This document shows positions 7,839 through 16,770 of a stretch of 64,000 nucleotides of DNA, piece by piece (the first letter of the stretch is position 1; every line of letters begins with the position of its first letter). This stretch comes from Lachnospiraceae bacterium (lineage in GTDB: Bacteria > Bacillota > Clostridia > Lachnospirales > Lachnospiraceae), in contig JAILGA010000136.1 in the NCBI GenBank assembly GCA_024697225.1, positions 1-64,000 of the forward strand, written 5' to 3'. Both the position numbers and the translations under genes were made by a program. Below the pieces are notes generated by a model. That model was not told the origin of the DNA, ran no database searches, and saw only the letters and a list, made by a program, of their open reading frames with translations.

Positions 7839-9086
7839 TCAGACTCCTTTATTGCCGTCATTGTGTACCGCGTCCGGTGCTGTCTGCTGACCGGCCTCCG
7901 GAATAACTCCCGCGCCCGGCTGTCCCATCGACTGTGCATTGGCGGACTGCTGCGCGCTGGCTGCGAGCTTTGTGGCTTTTTTAGCTGCTCTTCTCGCCTC
8001 CTTTTCATTCTGCCTGCGGAGCTTTTCCTGCTCTCTTGCACTAAGAGGCTTTCCGTAGCCTGCAGCCGCAGCCTCGGCACGCTTTTTCCTTCCCCTCGCG
8101 CGGAACACGGCGATGATCTTTACGATCACGGCGATCACGATCGCCCAGATAATTAGCTGCGGAATGTGAATGACAAACCATACAAAGAAGTCCTTAAGTC
8201 CTTCTATCACGGAGTCAAGATTGTCGGCAAAGCCCTCTTTGATCTCCTGCCACATGGTCTTCTCTACTTCTTCCTCGATGACCGTATACTCTATCACCTC
8301 TTCGATGCTCAGATGCACCGTGCTGTAGTTGATCTTGTTGTCATAGGTTCTTAACTGCGACTCCATGCTGTCTATCTGATACTGCACATCCGTCAGCCTC
8401 TCCTCGACCGTGATCATATCCTCGACGGTCTCAGCCTGTTCCATGAACTCAAGCAGTCTTTTTTCCTCTGCCTTGAGCATCTTCTTGTGGCTTTCGAGAT
8501 CGGCGTAAGTAAGCGTCACGTCCTCGACATTTTTGGACTGGCTCGTGATATTGGAGTGCTCCTGAAAATCGGAGATAAACCCGGCGAGAGCAGCAGCCGG
8601 TATCCTTATGGTCAGATTGGCATTTCTGTAGGATCTCTTTTTGTCTGAATAGGTCCTGTAGCTGCCGTTCTGGATATCGCTGCTTTCTATATAGCCGCCC
8701 AGGCCTGTAACCTTACTGTCAACCCTGGCAAGAAGCTCGTCCATATTCTCAGTCTCGGCAGATATATACATGGTCGTGATGAGCTTTCTGGATGTATCCG
8801 CGGGCGTTTCCGCCTTCGCAGGCTCTGAGGGTGCTTCAGGCGCCGCAACATCCTCGTATGCCTCTTCGTAATCTCCGTCATAAGCCTTGGAATCATAGAG
8901 CGCGTTCGACTCGTAAGCACTGTCCGCCATAGCCGTTGCCCCGGCGCCGTATTCTTCTTCAGCGTAATAGTCGGAGCTCTTGGATGTACTCCCTGATGAT
9001 CCGCAGCCGAACAGTACCGCCCCCATCATGACACACATAAGCACGGCAAAAATCTTCTCCGACATCACAGTTTTTCTCTTCCTCAT
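7839..9086 (-). CDS. DUF4349 lipoprotein with coiled coil and one C-terminal membrane segment
   Basis: The 415-residue protein starts with a lipoprotein signal peptide: basic MRKRKTVMSEK, a hydrophobic run, then the lipobox VLFGC. A low-complexity acidic and tyrosine-rich region follows, then the DUF4349 core (about residues 100-270) with long coiled-coil helices. A transmembrane helix (FFVWFVIHIPQLIIWAIVI) lies at about 295-325, and the tail is basic and Ala/Gln rich. The fold predicts an exported, membrane-tethered protein with a cytoplasmic tail. Function is unknown. I set the start at the ATG at 9086; a GTG 9 nt upstream lies inside the AAGGAGGTG ribosome site. It is immediately upstream of era. 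Confidence 0.82.
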   Translation of the reverse strand: MRKRKTVMSEKIFAVLMCVMMGAVLFGCGSSGSTSKSSDYYAEEEYGAGATAMADSAYESNALYDSKAYDGDYEEAYEDVAAPEAPSEPAKAETPADTSRKLITTMYISAETENMDELLARVDSKVTGLGGYIESSDIQNGSYRTYSDKKRSYRNANLTIRIPAAALAGFISDFQEHSNITSQSKNVEDVTLTYADLESHKKMLKAEEKRLLEFMEQAETVEDMITVEERLTDVQYQIDSMESQLRTYDNKINYSTVHLSIEEVIEYTVIEEEVEKTMWQEIKEGFADNLDSVIEGLKDFFVWFVIHIPQLIIWAIVIAVIVKIIAVFRARGRKKRAEAAAAGYGKPLSAREQEKLRRQNEKEARRAAKKATKLAASAQQSANAQSMGQPGAGVIPEAGQQTAPDAVHNDGNKGV

Positions 9087-9122
9087 TTTTTGCACCTCCT
9101 TATGTCCGTTATTCTCGTGTTT

Positions 9123-9258
9123 CCGGATTTTCTGTAATCTCTTACTTCCAGGATTCCCGGATTCTCTGTAATCTTTTGCTTCCTGGATTCCCGGATTCTC
9201 TGTAATCCTTTACTTCCAGGATTCTCGGATTCTCTGTAATTCTTTACTTCCAGGATTT
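9123..9258. repeat. Four tandem 34-bp repeats in the DUF4349 leader
   Basis: Units begin at 9123, 9157, 9191 and 9225, exactly 34 bp apart, with few differences. Each contains a GGATT-N6-AATCC-type dyad (GGATTCTCTGTAATCC in the third copy). A partial fifth copy lies near 9267. They fill the gap between the M16C peptidase stop and the DUF4349 ribosome site, and no clear promoter is visible here. They could be protein-binding iterons or leader RNA hairpins. Confidence 0.85.
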
Positions 9259-9276
9259 CCTTATTACCGGATTCTC

Positions 9277-12216
9277 TTATTTTCTCGACAGCGGTTCAAT
9301 GCTGTCAAAGAGATCCGCGTGCTTCTTTATACCCTCAGCGTTTCCTACGACGCAGAGCATGCCGTCGCTGACAAACGCATCTATGATATCGGCGGTCTTC
9401 CTGATATCCTCCTCCGTCACACCAAGGAGCTCATCGCGATCCTTCTGGAGCATCTCCTGCGTGACATTCATAGCCAGGGCGCTCGATGCATAAACGCCCC
9501 TGGCCGACGCGGATTTCGGCACATCAAGTTCACTCACCGCGCCTATGATAAACTGCGTCAGAGTTCTCTCGTCCGCATTGAAATGCCTCACATAATCCGC
9601 GGCTTCCCTGAAAACATCCAGGCTCCTCTGCACATGCGGATCCCTGTATGAGGCAAAGAAACAGTCACCGTCTCTCCGGTAAACGCTCGAACAGCCGTAT
9701 GCGCCGCCTTTAACACGGATATTCTGCCACAGATAGTCATAGCTCATCATCACCTTGAGTGCTTTGAGCGCGCCGTTGTATTCAAATCCGTGTTTTTTGA
9801 AATTCCCGGCAAGCGCGACATATTGAACCTGTCCGGGCGTGGTAAACGCTTCCTTCCCTCTGGTACCACCGCCTATCTTCACCGGGATCTCACCGGGCTC
9901 AGGTATCTCTCTGTCAAAGAGACTTTTTTTGAATTCATCCGTAAGCGCGGCAAACCTCTCATCGATCTCATTTGCACCTGTATGGATCAGATCGATGCAA
10001 AAACGCTCCGGTCTGAATATCATGGCGCAGAGATCGTCAAAAAAGCCCGCAAGAGCATGTGCTTTTTCCTTATCCTTCACGAGATCGCACAAACCCTCGG
10101 CCAGACGCAGCGCATCTATTCCGCCCAGCATTTCCGATATCCCCGCCACCTTTGAAACGCCCGAAAGGGCTCGCAAGGCAGCTGTCTGACTTCCGCCCGA
10201 TGAGAGTGACGATGCTCCTCTCGTCCTTGATTCCTCGAAGATCTCGTTCAATCTCTTCGGATCGTCAAAGACAGTGGAGGTTATGATCTCAGACATCAGA
10301 GAAAATGCGTGCTCAAGATTTTCATCCAGAACCTTTGTCCTCACCTCAAATCTTAATGAATAACTGTCGTCTGTCGCAGAGGGGTATACACCGACTGATG
10401 TGGCATAATCGCCCAGCAGTATGTTTATCTCATCGTCCAGCTCTCCGTAGGTTCTCTTGGCTGTGTTCATGTAGCCTGTCAGCTGTGAAAGCGCCCCCAC
10501 ATACGGGATCAGTTCATCCTTCATATCCGTGATATCAAAGACAAAGCTGATATACGCTATGCCGTTTGTGAACACATCGTGAAGAAGTGCGGGGACTCCC
10601 GCTATTTCGGATTTTTTGTAGATGAGCATGTCCGCCTCTTTTTTCATATCCTCTCTCGAAAGAAGCGGGATCTTTGCCAGATCCTCCGGTGCGTCCGCGC
10701 TCTCCTGATAATCCCTGAGCGCCTTTGTATCGTTAACGATCTCATCTATCTGCTCACTTGACAAAGATGCCTTGTATTTGGCAAGGCGCTTCTTCAGCTT
10801 CTCCTCCTTTTTCGCAGTCAGTCCCTTCTTGGGGCGCAGAGACAGAACCGTCCTGTGCGGATTATCAAGCAGGTATTTCTTTGTCAGTTCCTCAAAGTAT
10901 CCGGAATCGATCTTCATCTTCAGCTCTTTATATATAGCGCCGGATTCTATGTGTATCCAGGGAAGCATGTCATCATAGAGCCAGCTGTCAAACATCTGAA
11001 GCCCGTAGATAAGGCCCTTGGGAAGTCTTCCGAAATCCGCCTCCCTGTATTTGAACTCACCATGATTGAGAGCTGCAAGAAGTGATCTCTTCTCAAAACC
11101 GTTTTTGACGATCTTTTCCAGTTCCTCCCTGATGATCCTTAAGAACTCGTCCTTCTGAGCGTAATCAGCATCCTTGGCCACGATCGAGAAATACGGCTGT
11201 TTGATCCCGGAATCCCAGCTGCTGAAGATCTCATGCCCTATTCCGGCGTCGGTCAGCGCCTTTTTTATGACGGCGCCGGTCGATGAACACAGCGCGTAAT
11301 CAATGGCGTCAAAAGCGATCGTAAGTCTCGGATCAAGGCTTGTTCCCACGGTGCAGTTGTAGCTTAAGAAGGTCTTGTCCTTTTCATCCTCCTCATCGAG
11401 GATTGGATATTCAAACTCCAGCTCCTTCGGGGCTTCGAATGCTTTCTGATCCCCGATCTGCGAATCGACATCTATTTTCTCAAATGCACCGAGGTAGGCT
11501 TCATCAATAAATTTAAGCCTCTCCTCCACATCCATGTTGCCGTACAGGTATATATAACTGTTCGAAGGGTGATAATACCTGCGGTGGAAATCAAGATAAG
11601 CCTCATAAGTGAGTTCGGGTATGACCTCAGGATCTCCGCCGGACTCGATTCCGTAAGTGGTATCGGGATACAGCGAATTCAATATCTGCCTTGCGAGCAC
11701 ATCATCGGGAGAAGAATATGCGCCCTTCATCTCATTATAAACCACACCGTTGATCCCCAGATCACCATCGGCCGACTCCATTTCATAATGCCAGCCCTCC
11801 TGCATGAAAATCTTCTTTTCCGTGTAGATATTGGGATAAAACACAGCGTCAAGATAGACACGCATGAGATTTCTGAAGTCCTGATCGTTACAGCTGGCGA
11901 TCGGATAAACAGTCTTATCCGGATATGTCATCGCATTTAAAAAGGTGTTAAGCGATCCCTTTGCAAGTTCAACGAAAGGATCCTTTACCGGAAAGTTCTT
12001 TGAGCCGCACAGCACCGTATGCTCGATAATATGAGCAACGCCCGTTGAGTCAGCGGGCGGTGTGCGGAAACCTATATAAAAAACCTTGTTTTCGTCGTCG
12101 TTGGAAAGTACGGCAAGTCTGGCACCGCTCTTTTTGTGCCTCAGCAGCACACTGGCGGAGTTCAGGTCATCTATGCGCCGTTCCTCCAGAACTTCATATG
12201 CTTCGGGAATTCTCAT
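9277..12216 (-). CDS. M16C zinc metallopeptidase, presequence-protease/insulinase family
   Basis: A 979-residue protein with the inverted zinc motif HIIEH (about residue 62) followed about 75-80 residues later by the third ligand in YNEMKGAYSS. It has the two-lobed M16C plan: a catalytic N-terminal half, a charged helical linker (about 480-520), and a non-catalytic C-terminal half with VKGGAYGCSSVYRRDGDCFFASYRDPH. Relatives are PreP and Cym1, which degrade peptides in an enclosed chamber. No signal peptide is seen, so it should act in the cytoplasm as an oligopeptidase. The start ATG at 12216 follows AAAGGAAAGC. Tandem repeats follow its stop codon. Confidence 0.9.
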   Translation of the reverse strand: MRIPEAYEVLEERRIDDLNSASVLLRHKKSGARLAVLSNDDENKVFYIGFRTPPADSTGVAHIIEHTVLCGSKNFPVKDPFVELAKGSLNTFLNAMTYPDKTVYPIASCNDQDFRNLMRVYLDAVFYPNIYTEKKIFMQEGWHYEMESADGDLGINGVVYNEMKGAYSSPDDVLARQILNSLYPDTTYGIESGGDPEVIPELTYEAYLDFHRRYYHPSNSYIYLYGNMDVEERLKFIDEAYLGAFEKIDVDSQIGDQKAFEAPKELEFEYPILDEEDEKDKTFLSYNCTVGTSLDPRLTIAFDAIDYALCSSTGAVIKKALTDAGIGHEIFSSWDSGIKQPYFSIVAKDADYAQKDEFLRIIREELEKIVKNGFEKRSLLAALNHGEFKYREADFGRLPKGLIYGLQMFDSWLYDDMLPWIHIESGAIYKELKMKIDSGYFEELTKKYLLDNPHRTVLSLRPKKGLTAKKEEKLKKRLAKYKASLSSEQIDEIVNDTKALRDYQESADAPEDLAKIPLLSREDMKKEADMLIYKKSEIAGVPALLHDVFTNGIAYISFVFDITDMKDELIPYVGALSQLTGYMNTAKRTYGELDDEINILLGDYATSVGVYPSATDDSYSLRFEVRTKVLDENLEHAFSLMSEIITSTVFDDPKRLNEIFEESRTRGASSLSSGGSQTAALRALSGVSKVAGISEMLGGIDALRLAEGLCDLVKDKEKAHALAGFFDDLCAMIFRPERFCIDLIHTGANEIDERFAALTDEFKKSLFDREIPEPGEIPVKIGGGTRGKEAFTTPGQVQYVALAGNFKKHGFEYNGALKALKVMMSYDYLWQNIRVKGGAYGCSSVYRRDGDCFFASYRDPHVQRSLDVFREAADYVRHFNADERTLTQFIIGAVSELDVPKSASARGVYASSALAMNVTQEMLQKDRDELLGVTEEDIRKTADIIDAFVSDGMLCVVGNAEGIKKHADLFDSIEPLSRK

Positions 12217-12290
12217 TTGCTTTCCTTTCTAAATTTTCTGCTTTCTACTGATTATTCTATAATACAGGCAGAGGTCGTCGTGTGACGTTT

Positions 12291-12360
12291 GGATCATCAA
12301 GTTTTATTGATGCCGTATGATGTCAGGATCATCACATTTTGACAGATGCCTTAGATGTCA
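12291..12360. repeat. Two direct 35-bp repeats at the 3' end of the repeat-tailed membrane protein gene
   Basis: The stretches 12291-12325 and 12326-12360 both begin GGATCATCA and end GATGTCA and agree over most of their length. The second includes the stop codon and last codons (DFDI) of the gene ending at 12351. The first is a duplicate lying outside the gene. Confidence 0.7.
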
Positions 12361-14576
12361 AAATCGTCATCGCCGCCCACTGCAAAGTCAAAATCATCCG
12401 CTCCGTTCTGAGCAGGCGCTGTGTTAGGCTGAATATTCGGCACGGTAACTGCTCCTGTCCCAGCGGGTGATGGTATCTGTGCGGCTGCGCCCATCGGTGC
12501 TGCTCCGGCTGCACCCATTGCTGCTCCCGCGGCCGTTCCCGCAGCGCCCAGTGCTGCTCCTGCGGTTCCCGCTGCCGCGCCGGCTGCGCCCATTGCTGTT
12601 CCGGCTGCACCCATTGCTGCTCCCGCGGCCGTTCCTGCAGCGCCCAGTGCAGCTCCTGCGGTTCCCGCTGCCGCGCCGGCTGCTCCTGTCAATGCCGCTA
12701 CAGTTTCCGGATCACCGCCGTTCTTCATATGCTTCTTAAGGATCTTCTCGGCTTTTTTTGCCTCTTTGGCAGCAAGCTTTGCTGCCTTGGCCTCTTCCTT
12801 GGCCTTTAACTTTGCAGCTCTTGCAAGTGCCTTCTGCGCATCTTTCGTAAGCTGAACTTCGGGTGTTCCCTGTTTGCTGCCATCATTATTCATTGTCGTA
12901 ACCTCCTGTCCGCGATCTATACCAAGCGGAGCTGCCACCGTCTGTTCCGGCATTCGCATCCGCGATATTCCATCATCACTCCCGTCACCCTGAGGAAGAA
13001 CCATTCCCTCCGGCACCCTGTCAAGATCAACGATCTCAGGCATAGGTGCAGCCTGAGTAAACTGAGGGATCTGCTGCCGACCAGGCAGCCCGGAAATCTG
13101 TTGACCGGGTATTCCCTGCATCTGCTGACCCGGCAATCCCTGTACCTGCTGACCGGGTAATCCCTGTATCTGCTGGCCGGGTATTCCGTGAATCGGCTGA
13201 CCCGGCAATCCCTGTACCTGCTGACCGGGTAATCCCTGTATCTGCTGGCCGGGTATTCCGGAAATCGGCTGACCCGGTATCATCTGCTGTTCCGGATAAG
13301 GATACTCATGCATCGCATCCTGAGCTTCCGCATCTTTGCGTATCTTTTCCACATCAGGCGTCGCGAGACATGTAAGTCCGGCTCCCAGCACAGCAGCATA
13401 GCAGAATGTAAGCAGATCCTGGTCATTTAACCTTGTAAGGCCAAAAAAAGGAACCACCAGAGCCGCAACAAGAAACAACACAAGCCACAGCGAAGTCAGA
13501 TCCCTTTCCCTGTCCCTCCAGAATGTAACAAGTACAACAGACATAAAGGTGACCAGCGTTATATAGAATGGATAGTTGTTAAGAGGCAGATAAAACAGTT
13601 TTACCGTATTGGTATTTTGAAAATATATCTCAAAGATCGAAGTCAGCGTATCCCCAAACGACGATACCCCATCCTCCTGAATTATCATAATGCCAAACAT
13701 CACAAGGAATCCGGCAAAAATGATTGCCAGTCTCACCAGCTCCCGCCAGATCTGCGGTCTCGGCATGAGGAGCGTTGCAAGAAGCGGTATCCACAGTATG
13801 ACCGTGGCCAGATCGACATAAGCCATAAAGCCCATTGCCGCTCCCACAACAACAAAGAATGGAATCCAGAACCACTTCTCACAGATCCCGGTACCCGACA
13901 GATGCATATATATAGCTATCAAAAGCAGTTCTACCGCAAAGAGCAGGAAAAACAGCACCTGATTCTGCACCACAAGCAGTCTGATATAACCCACCGGCGT
14001 AAAGCCGGTGATAACAGCGACAGTTATCGCAGCCACCCTTCCGGTTATCAGTCTGACAGCGATATAAAAACACAGTACCATCAGAGTCTGCAGGACCGCC
14101 ATAACGACAGCAGCCACGATAATGCGGTTTCCTGCTATTCTGAGAAACAGTCCGACAATTCTTGTCGTAAGGATTGACAACAGATCCTCAAGCTCGCTCT
14201 CCCCGTCAGCCACTATCATGGCTTCCTCGTAAAGTCCCGAGGAATCGTTTATTTCGTTGATGTGTTTTGAAAGGAACGAGATCCTGGAGATGAACGAGCA
14301 TAAAAACAGCACCCCTGCAGTGATAAACTCAAAGATATCCACTACCTTGGGATCCGGTTCCATCCTCTCCCTGAGGTATGTGACAAATCTGCCGAGTGCA
14401 AATGTGATCAGGCATACGGCCAGCATCGTCAGTATGGAAAGCCCCGCTGAAAGCGACACCCTCAGTTCTCCCGGCAAAATGCCGGACATAAACCAGAACA
14501 TGGTCACCGATGCCGCCAGAAAAGCGACAAACACGCCCCATACGAAATAACTGAACCAGGTTTTCTTCAGTGCCAT
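12351..14576 (-). CDS. Polytopic membrane protein with collagen-like, Lys/Ala and Gly/Ala repeat tail
   Basis: The 741-residue protein has two contrasting halves. Residues 1 to about 415 are hydrophobic, with roughly ten to twelve membrane helices. A possible outer-loop acidic motif INDSSGLYEEA (about residue 108) recalls GT-C type membrane transferases, but family membership is uncertain. From about 440 to 500 the tail has eight-residue units such as GLPGQQVQ and GIPGQQIQ, about eight times. A Lys/Ala-rich helix (AKLKAKEEAKAAKLAAK) follows, then Gly/Ala repeats (GAAGTAAGAAM type) and the acidic end DDFDFAVGGDDDFDI. The tail is probably cytoplasmic or periplasmic depending on helix number. 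It follows yebC by 20 nt. The repeats are also clear at DNA level. Confidence 0.7.
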   Translation of the reverse strand: MALKKTWFSYFVWGVFVAFLAASVTMFWFMSGILPGELRVSLSAGLSILTMLAVCLITFALGRFVTYLRERMEPDPKVVDIFEFITAGVLFLCSFISRISFLSKHINEINDSSGLYEEAMIVADGESELEDLLSILTTRIVGLFLRIAGNRIIVAAVVMAVLQTLMVLCFYIAVRLITGRVAAITVAVITGFTPVGYIRLLVVQNQVLFFLLFAVELLLIAIYMHLSGTGICEKWFWIPFFVVVGAAMGFMAYVDLATVILWIPLLATLLMPRPQIWRELVRLAIIFAGFLVMFGIMIIQEDGVSSFGDTLTSIFEIYFQNTNTVKLFYLPLNNYPFYITLVTFMSVVLVTFWRDRERDLTSLWLVLFLVAALVVPFFGLTRLNDQDLLTFCYAAVLGAGLTCLATPDVEKIRKDAEAQDAMHEYPYPEQQMIPGQPISGIPGQQIQGLPGQQVQGLPGQPIHGIPGQQIQGLPGQQVQGLPGQQMQGIPGQQISGLPGRQQIPQFTQAAPMPEIVDLDRVPEGMVLPQGDGSDDGISRMRMPEQTVAAPLGIDRGQEVTTMNNDGSKQGTPEVQLTKDAQKALARAAKLKAKEEAKAAKLAAKEAKKAEKILKKHMKNGGDPETVAALTGAAGAAAGTAGAALGAAGTAAGAAMGAAGTAMGAAGAAAGTAGAALGAAGTAAGAAMGAAGAAPMGAAAQIPSPAGTGAVTVPNIQPNTAPAQNGADDFDFAVGGDDDFDI
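12480..12690. repeat. Gly/Ala-coding tandem repeat within the membrane protein gene
   Basis: Two long near-identical blocks of GC-rich sequence (each containing GCTGCTCCCGCGGCCGTTCC) encode the GAAG/TAAG/AAM repeats of the C-terminal tail. Copy number is likely to vary between strains by slippage or recombination. Confidence 0.75.
13085..13270. repeat. 24-bp collagen-like coding repeats
   Basis: Units of 24 bp encode G-(I/L)-P-G-Q-Q-x-(Q/S/H). A 72-bp higher-order unit (three 24-bp units) is itself repeated almost perfectly, indicating recent duplication. The protein has Gly at every fourth position here (G-x-P-G-Q-Q-x-x), which is not the strict Gly-X-Y triplet of true collagen. Confidence 0.8.
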
Positions 14577-14596
14577 CTTAAGCCCAACACTCCCGG

Positions 14597-15331
14597 TCAG
14601 TCGGGCTCATCCCAGTTGTGATAGACAGCCTGGACATCATCGTCCTCATCAAGCATATCCAGTATCCTTGTAAGTCCTTTGACCGCAGTCTCATCAGTCA
14701 CTTCGACATAATTCTGAGGGATCATCGTGACTTCAGCAGATACCGTGGGGATATTTGCTCCGTTGATTGCTTCGAGGACCGCCTGGAAATCATCCGGCGA
14801 TGTCAGTATCTCAAAACTGTCTTCCTCTTCCTTGAGATCCTCCGCCCCCGCATCAAGAACCAGCATCATCATGTCATCGGCGCTCATATCGCACTCTTCC
14901 CTGTCGATGATGATCTGTCCTTTTTTGTCAAACATATAAGAAACACAGCCCGGCGTACCGACATTGCCGTTTCCCTTTGAAAACGCGGCCTTCACGTTGG
15001 CAGCTGTCCTGTTGGCATTATCGGTAAGCGTCTCCACTATGATAGCGGTGCCTCCCGGTCCGTAACCTTCGTAGGTGTTGTTAATATAGGTCACGTCTCC
15101 GTTTTCGCCTGCTGCCTTTTTAATGCCTCTCTCGATCGTATCATTGGGCATGTTGTTGGCCTTGGCCTTGGCAATAACTGTTGCCAGTTTGAAGTTGTTG
15201 TTGGGATCGGAACCTCCCTCCTTCACCGCCACTGCGATCTCTCGCCCGATGATCGTGAAGATCTTGCCCTTTGCGGCATCGTTCTTTTCCTTCTTGTGTT
15301 TAATATTCGCAAATTTACTGTGTCCGGACAT
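14597..15331 (-). CDS. yebC: YebC/PmpR family protein
   Basis: A 244-residue protein opening MSGHSKFANIKHKKEKNDA, the family hallmark, with NNTYEGYGPGG, ETLTDNANRT and the central GNVGTPGCVSYMFDKKG. Members bind DNA as regulators in some bacteria; recent work also links YebC-type proteins to translation of difficult sequences such as proline runs. Which role applies here cannot be read from the sequence. It starts 3 nt after the stop of the CBS-domain gene, so the two are cotranscribed. Confidence 0.95.
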   Translation of the reverse strand: MSGHSKFANIKHKKEKNDAAKGKIFTIIGREIAVAVKEGGSDPNNNFKLATVIAKAKANNMPNDTIERGIKKAAGENGDVTYINNTYEGYGPGGTAIIVETLTDNANRTAANVKAAFSKGNGNVGTPGCVSYMFDKKGQIIIDREECDMSADDMMMLVLDAGAEDLKEEEDSFEILTSPDDFQAVLEAINGANIPTVSAEVTMIPQNYVEVTDETAVKGLTRILDMLDEDDDVQAVYHNWDEPD

Positions 15332-15334
15332 ACC

Positions 15335-16522
15335 TTATGCTCCTTTTACTGTTTTAACAAGCACGCTCTCGATCCTGTGAGCATGCACCTGTTTAACACT
15401 GAACTCGTAATCGCCAACTACCGCATAAAAATCACTCATATCCTCGTCATCATCGGGTATCCTGTCGAGCTTCGAAATAAGAAACCCGCCGATCGTCTCA
15501 AAATTACTTTCCTCAAAATGAGTCCCGAATCTCTCTTCAATATCCTCCAGCGGCGTCTTGCCGTCTATGAGGAATTCGCCGGCATTTGCGGTGGGCTCGA
15601 TATATATTTCATCTTCATCATACTCATCCATGATGTTCCCGACTATCTCTTCGAGAATGTCTTCCATGGAGAGAAGGCCGGCAGTCTGACCATATTCATC
15701 GATCACTATGACCATCTGTGTCTTGGTCGACTGCATACTTCTGAAAAGCTTATCTATGTTTCTTGTCTCAGGCACAAACCTCGGCTGCCTTAACAACCCC
15801 TTAATCTTCCTGAGCGGAACATCATTCACATCATTCTGATAAAGCCTTTTCACCGCATCGCGGATATTGAGTATGCCTATGATATGATCGATATTCTCAA
15901 GATATACCGGAAATCGGCTGTTGTTGCTCTCAAGCATGAAGCGGACTGCTTCCTCAAGCGTCATGCTGCCGTCAACTCCCACGATTGACGCACGGTGTGT
16001 CATGATATCCTGCGCTTCCTTGTCGGAAAACTCAAAAATATTGGATATCATATCGGCCTCTGAGGCTTCAAGGACGCCTTTCTCCTGTCCTTCGTTCACG
16101 GCCTTCAATATGTCTTCTTCAGTGACCGTCCCACCTCTGAGTATATCCTTTATGGCATCGAATACAGATCTCTTCTGGGCCTTTGCTGCCTTATCCTGAT
16201 GTGTATTTCTGTCCTGCTTTTCTGCACCGGACTTATCCTGATGAGTGCTTCTGTCCTGCTTCTCTGCACCGGTCTTATCCGGATGTGCGCTTCTGTCCTG
16301 CTTCTCTGCACCGGTCTTATCCGGATATGCGCTTCTGTCCTGCTTCTCTGCACCGGTCTTATCCGGATTGTTATCCGGAATTTTATTTGCAGCCATGGTT
16401 TTCGGCATATCTTTATCGCGGCTGTCGCTTGTTGACCCGGTCTTATGCTTTTTATCCGTCATTGCGGTATTCCCGCCCTGTTTTATATTATTATCCTCTC
16501 CGGGTTTATCCGATTCCTCCAT
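15335..16522 (-). CDS. CorC/TlyC-like CBS-domain protein with repetitive N-terminus
   Basis: Residues about 120-395 match the soluble part of the CorC/CNNM family: a pair of CBS domains (from DIMTHRASIVGVDGSMTLEE and FRSMQSTKTQMVIVIDEYG) and a C-terminal CorC/HlyC domain (YAVVGDYEFSVKQVHAHRI). The membrane domain DUF21 is absent, as in TlyC-type proteins. Such proteins are linked to Mg/Co efflux or nucleotide sensing. Residues about 54-109 are four copies of a charged 14-residue unit, DKTGAEKQDRSAHP, preceded by more low-complexity sequence, a long disordered extension not usual for the family. Start at 16522 has GAGAGG upstream; a second ATG at 16462 is possible. It has its own promoter at 16597-16625. 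Confidence 0.85.
   Translation of the reverse strand: MEESDKPGEDNNIKQGGNTAMTDKKHKTGSTSDSRDKDMPKTMAANKIPDNNPDKTGAEKQDRSAYPDKTGAEKQDRSAHPDKTGAEKQDRSTHQDKSGAEKQDRNTHQDKAAKAQKRSVFDAIKDILRGGTVTEEDILKAVNEGQEKGVLEASEADMISNIFEFSDKEAQDIMTHRASIVGVDGSMTLEEAVRFMLESNNSRFPVYLENIDHIIGILNIRDAVKRLYQNDVNDVPLRKIKGLLRQPRFVPETRNIDKLFRSMQSTKTQMVIVIDEYGQTAGLLSMEDILEEIVGNIMDEYDEDEIYIEPTANAGEFLIDGKTPLEDIEERFGTHFEESNFETIGGFLISKLDRIPDDDEDMSDFYAVVGDYEFSVKQVHAHRIESVLVKTVKGA
16194..16371. repeat. Four 42-bp coding repeats
   Basis: The word CCTGCTT recurs at 16213, 16255, 16297 and 16339, exactly 42 bp apart, inside nearly identical units that encode the 14-residue repeat of the CBS-domain protein. The frame is kept in all copies. 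Confidence 0.85.
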
Positions 16523-16596
16523 CAGTTTCCTCTCCGGTTATCTATGCAGGTTGATGCAGAGCACAACCTCACTTTCCACATACACATACGGAATAA

Positions 16597-16625
16597 ATGA
16601 TAACAAAAATGCATCCTGCCGTCAA
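16597..16625 (-). promoter_or_regulatory. Promoter of the CBS protein-yebC operon
   Basis: Minus strand TTGACG (16620-16625), 17-bp spacer, TATCAT (16597-16602), about 75 bp before the start codon. The spacer ends TGT, giving an extended -10. Confidence 0.7.
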
Positions 16626-16636
16626 GCACGACAGAT

Positions 16637-16765
16637 TGTTGTTGTTTCCGTTATTGTTTCCGTTATTGTTCCGTGGTTGTTTCCGTTATTGTTCCGTGGT
16701 TGTTGTTTCCGTCGGCATAAAGGTAGATCCGGCTGAGTCCGTCTTCGCAGGGGATTGTAAGGGGG
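16637..16765. repeat. Degenerate intergenic repeats (23-bp units and a relic of the 18.1-kb repeat)
   Basis: GTTTCCGTTATTGTTCCGTGGTT occurs twice at about 16656 and 16679. It is followed (about 16705-16760) by TTCCGTCGGCATAAAGG and related sequence that clearly resembles the TTCCGTC...GGGATCGCAG repeats at 18.07-18.23 kb. No coding potential is seen. These two related patches flank the LUD gene on both sides. Confidence 0.6.
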
Positions 16766-16770
16766 TGTAT

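Noticed and set aside
13085..13270. True collagen-like domain
   Set aside because: Glycine recurs every fourth position in an eight-residue unit, not every third, so a collagen triple helix is not expected.
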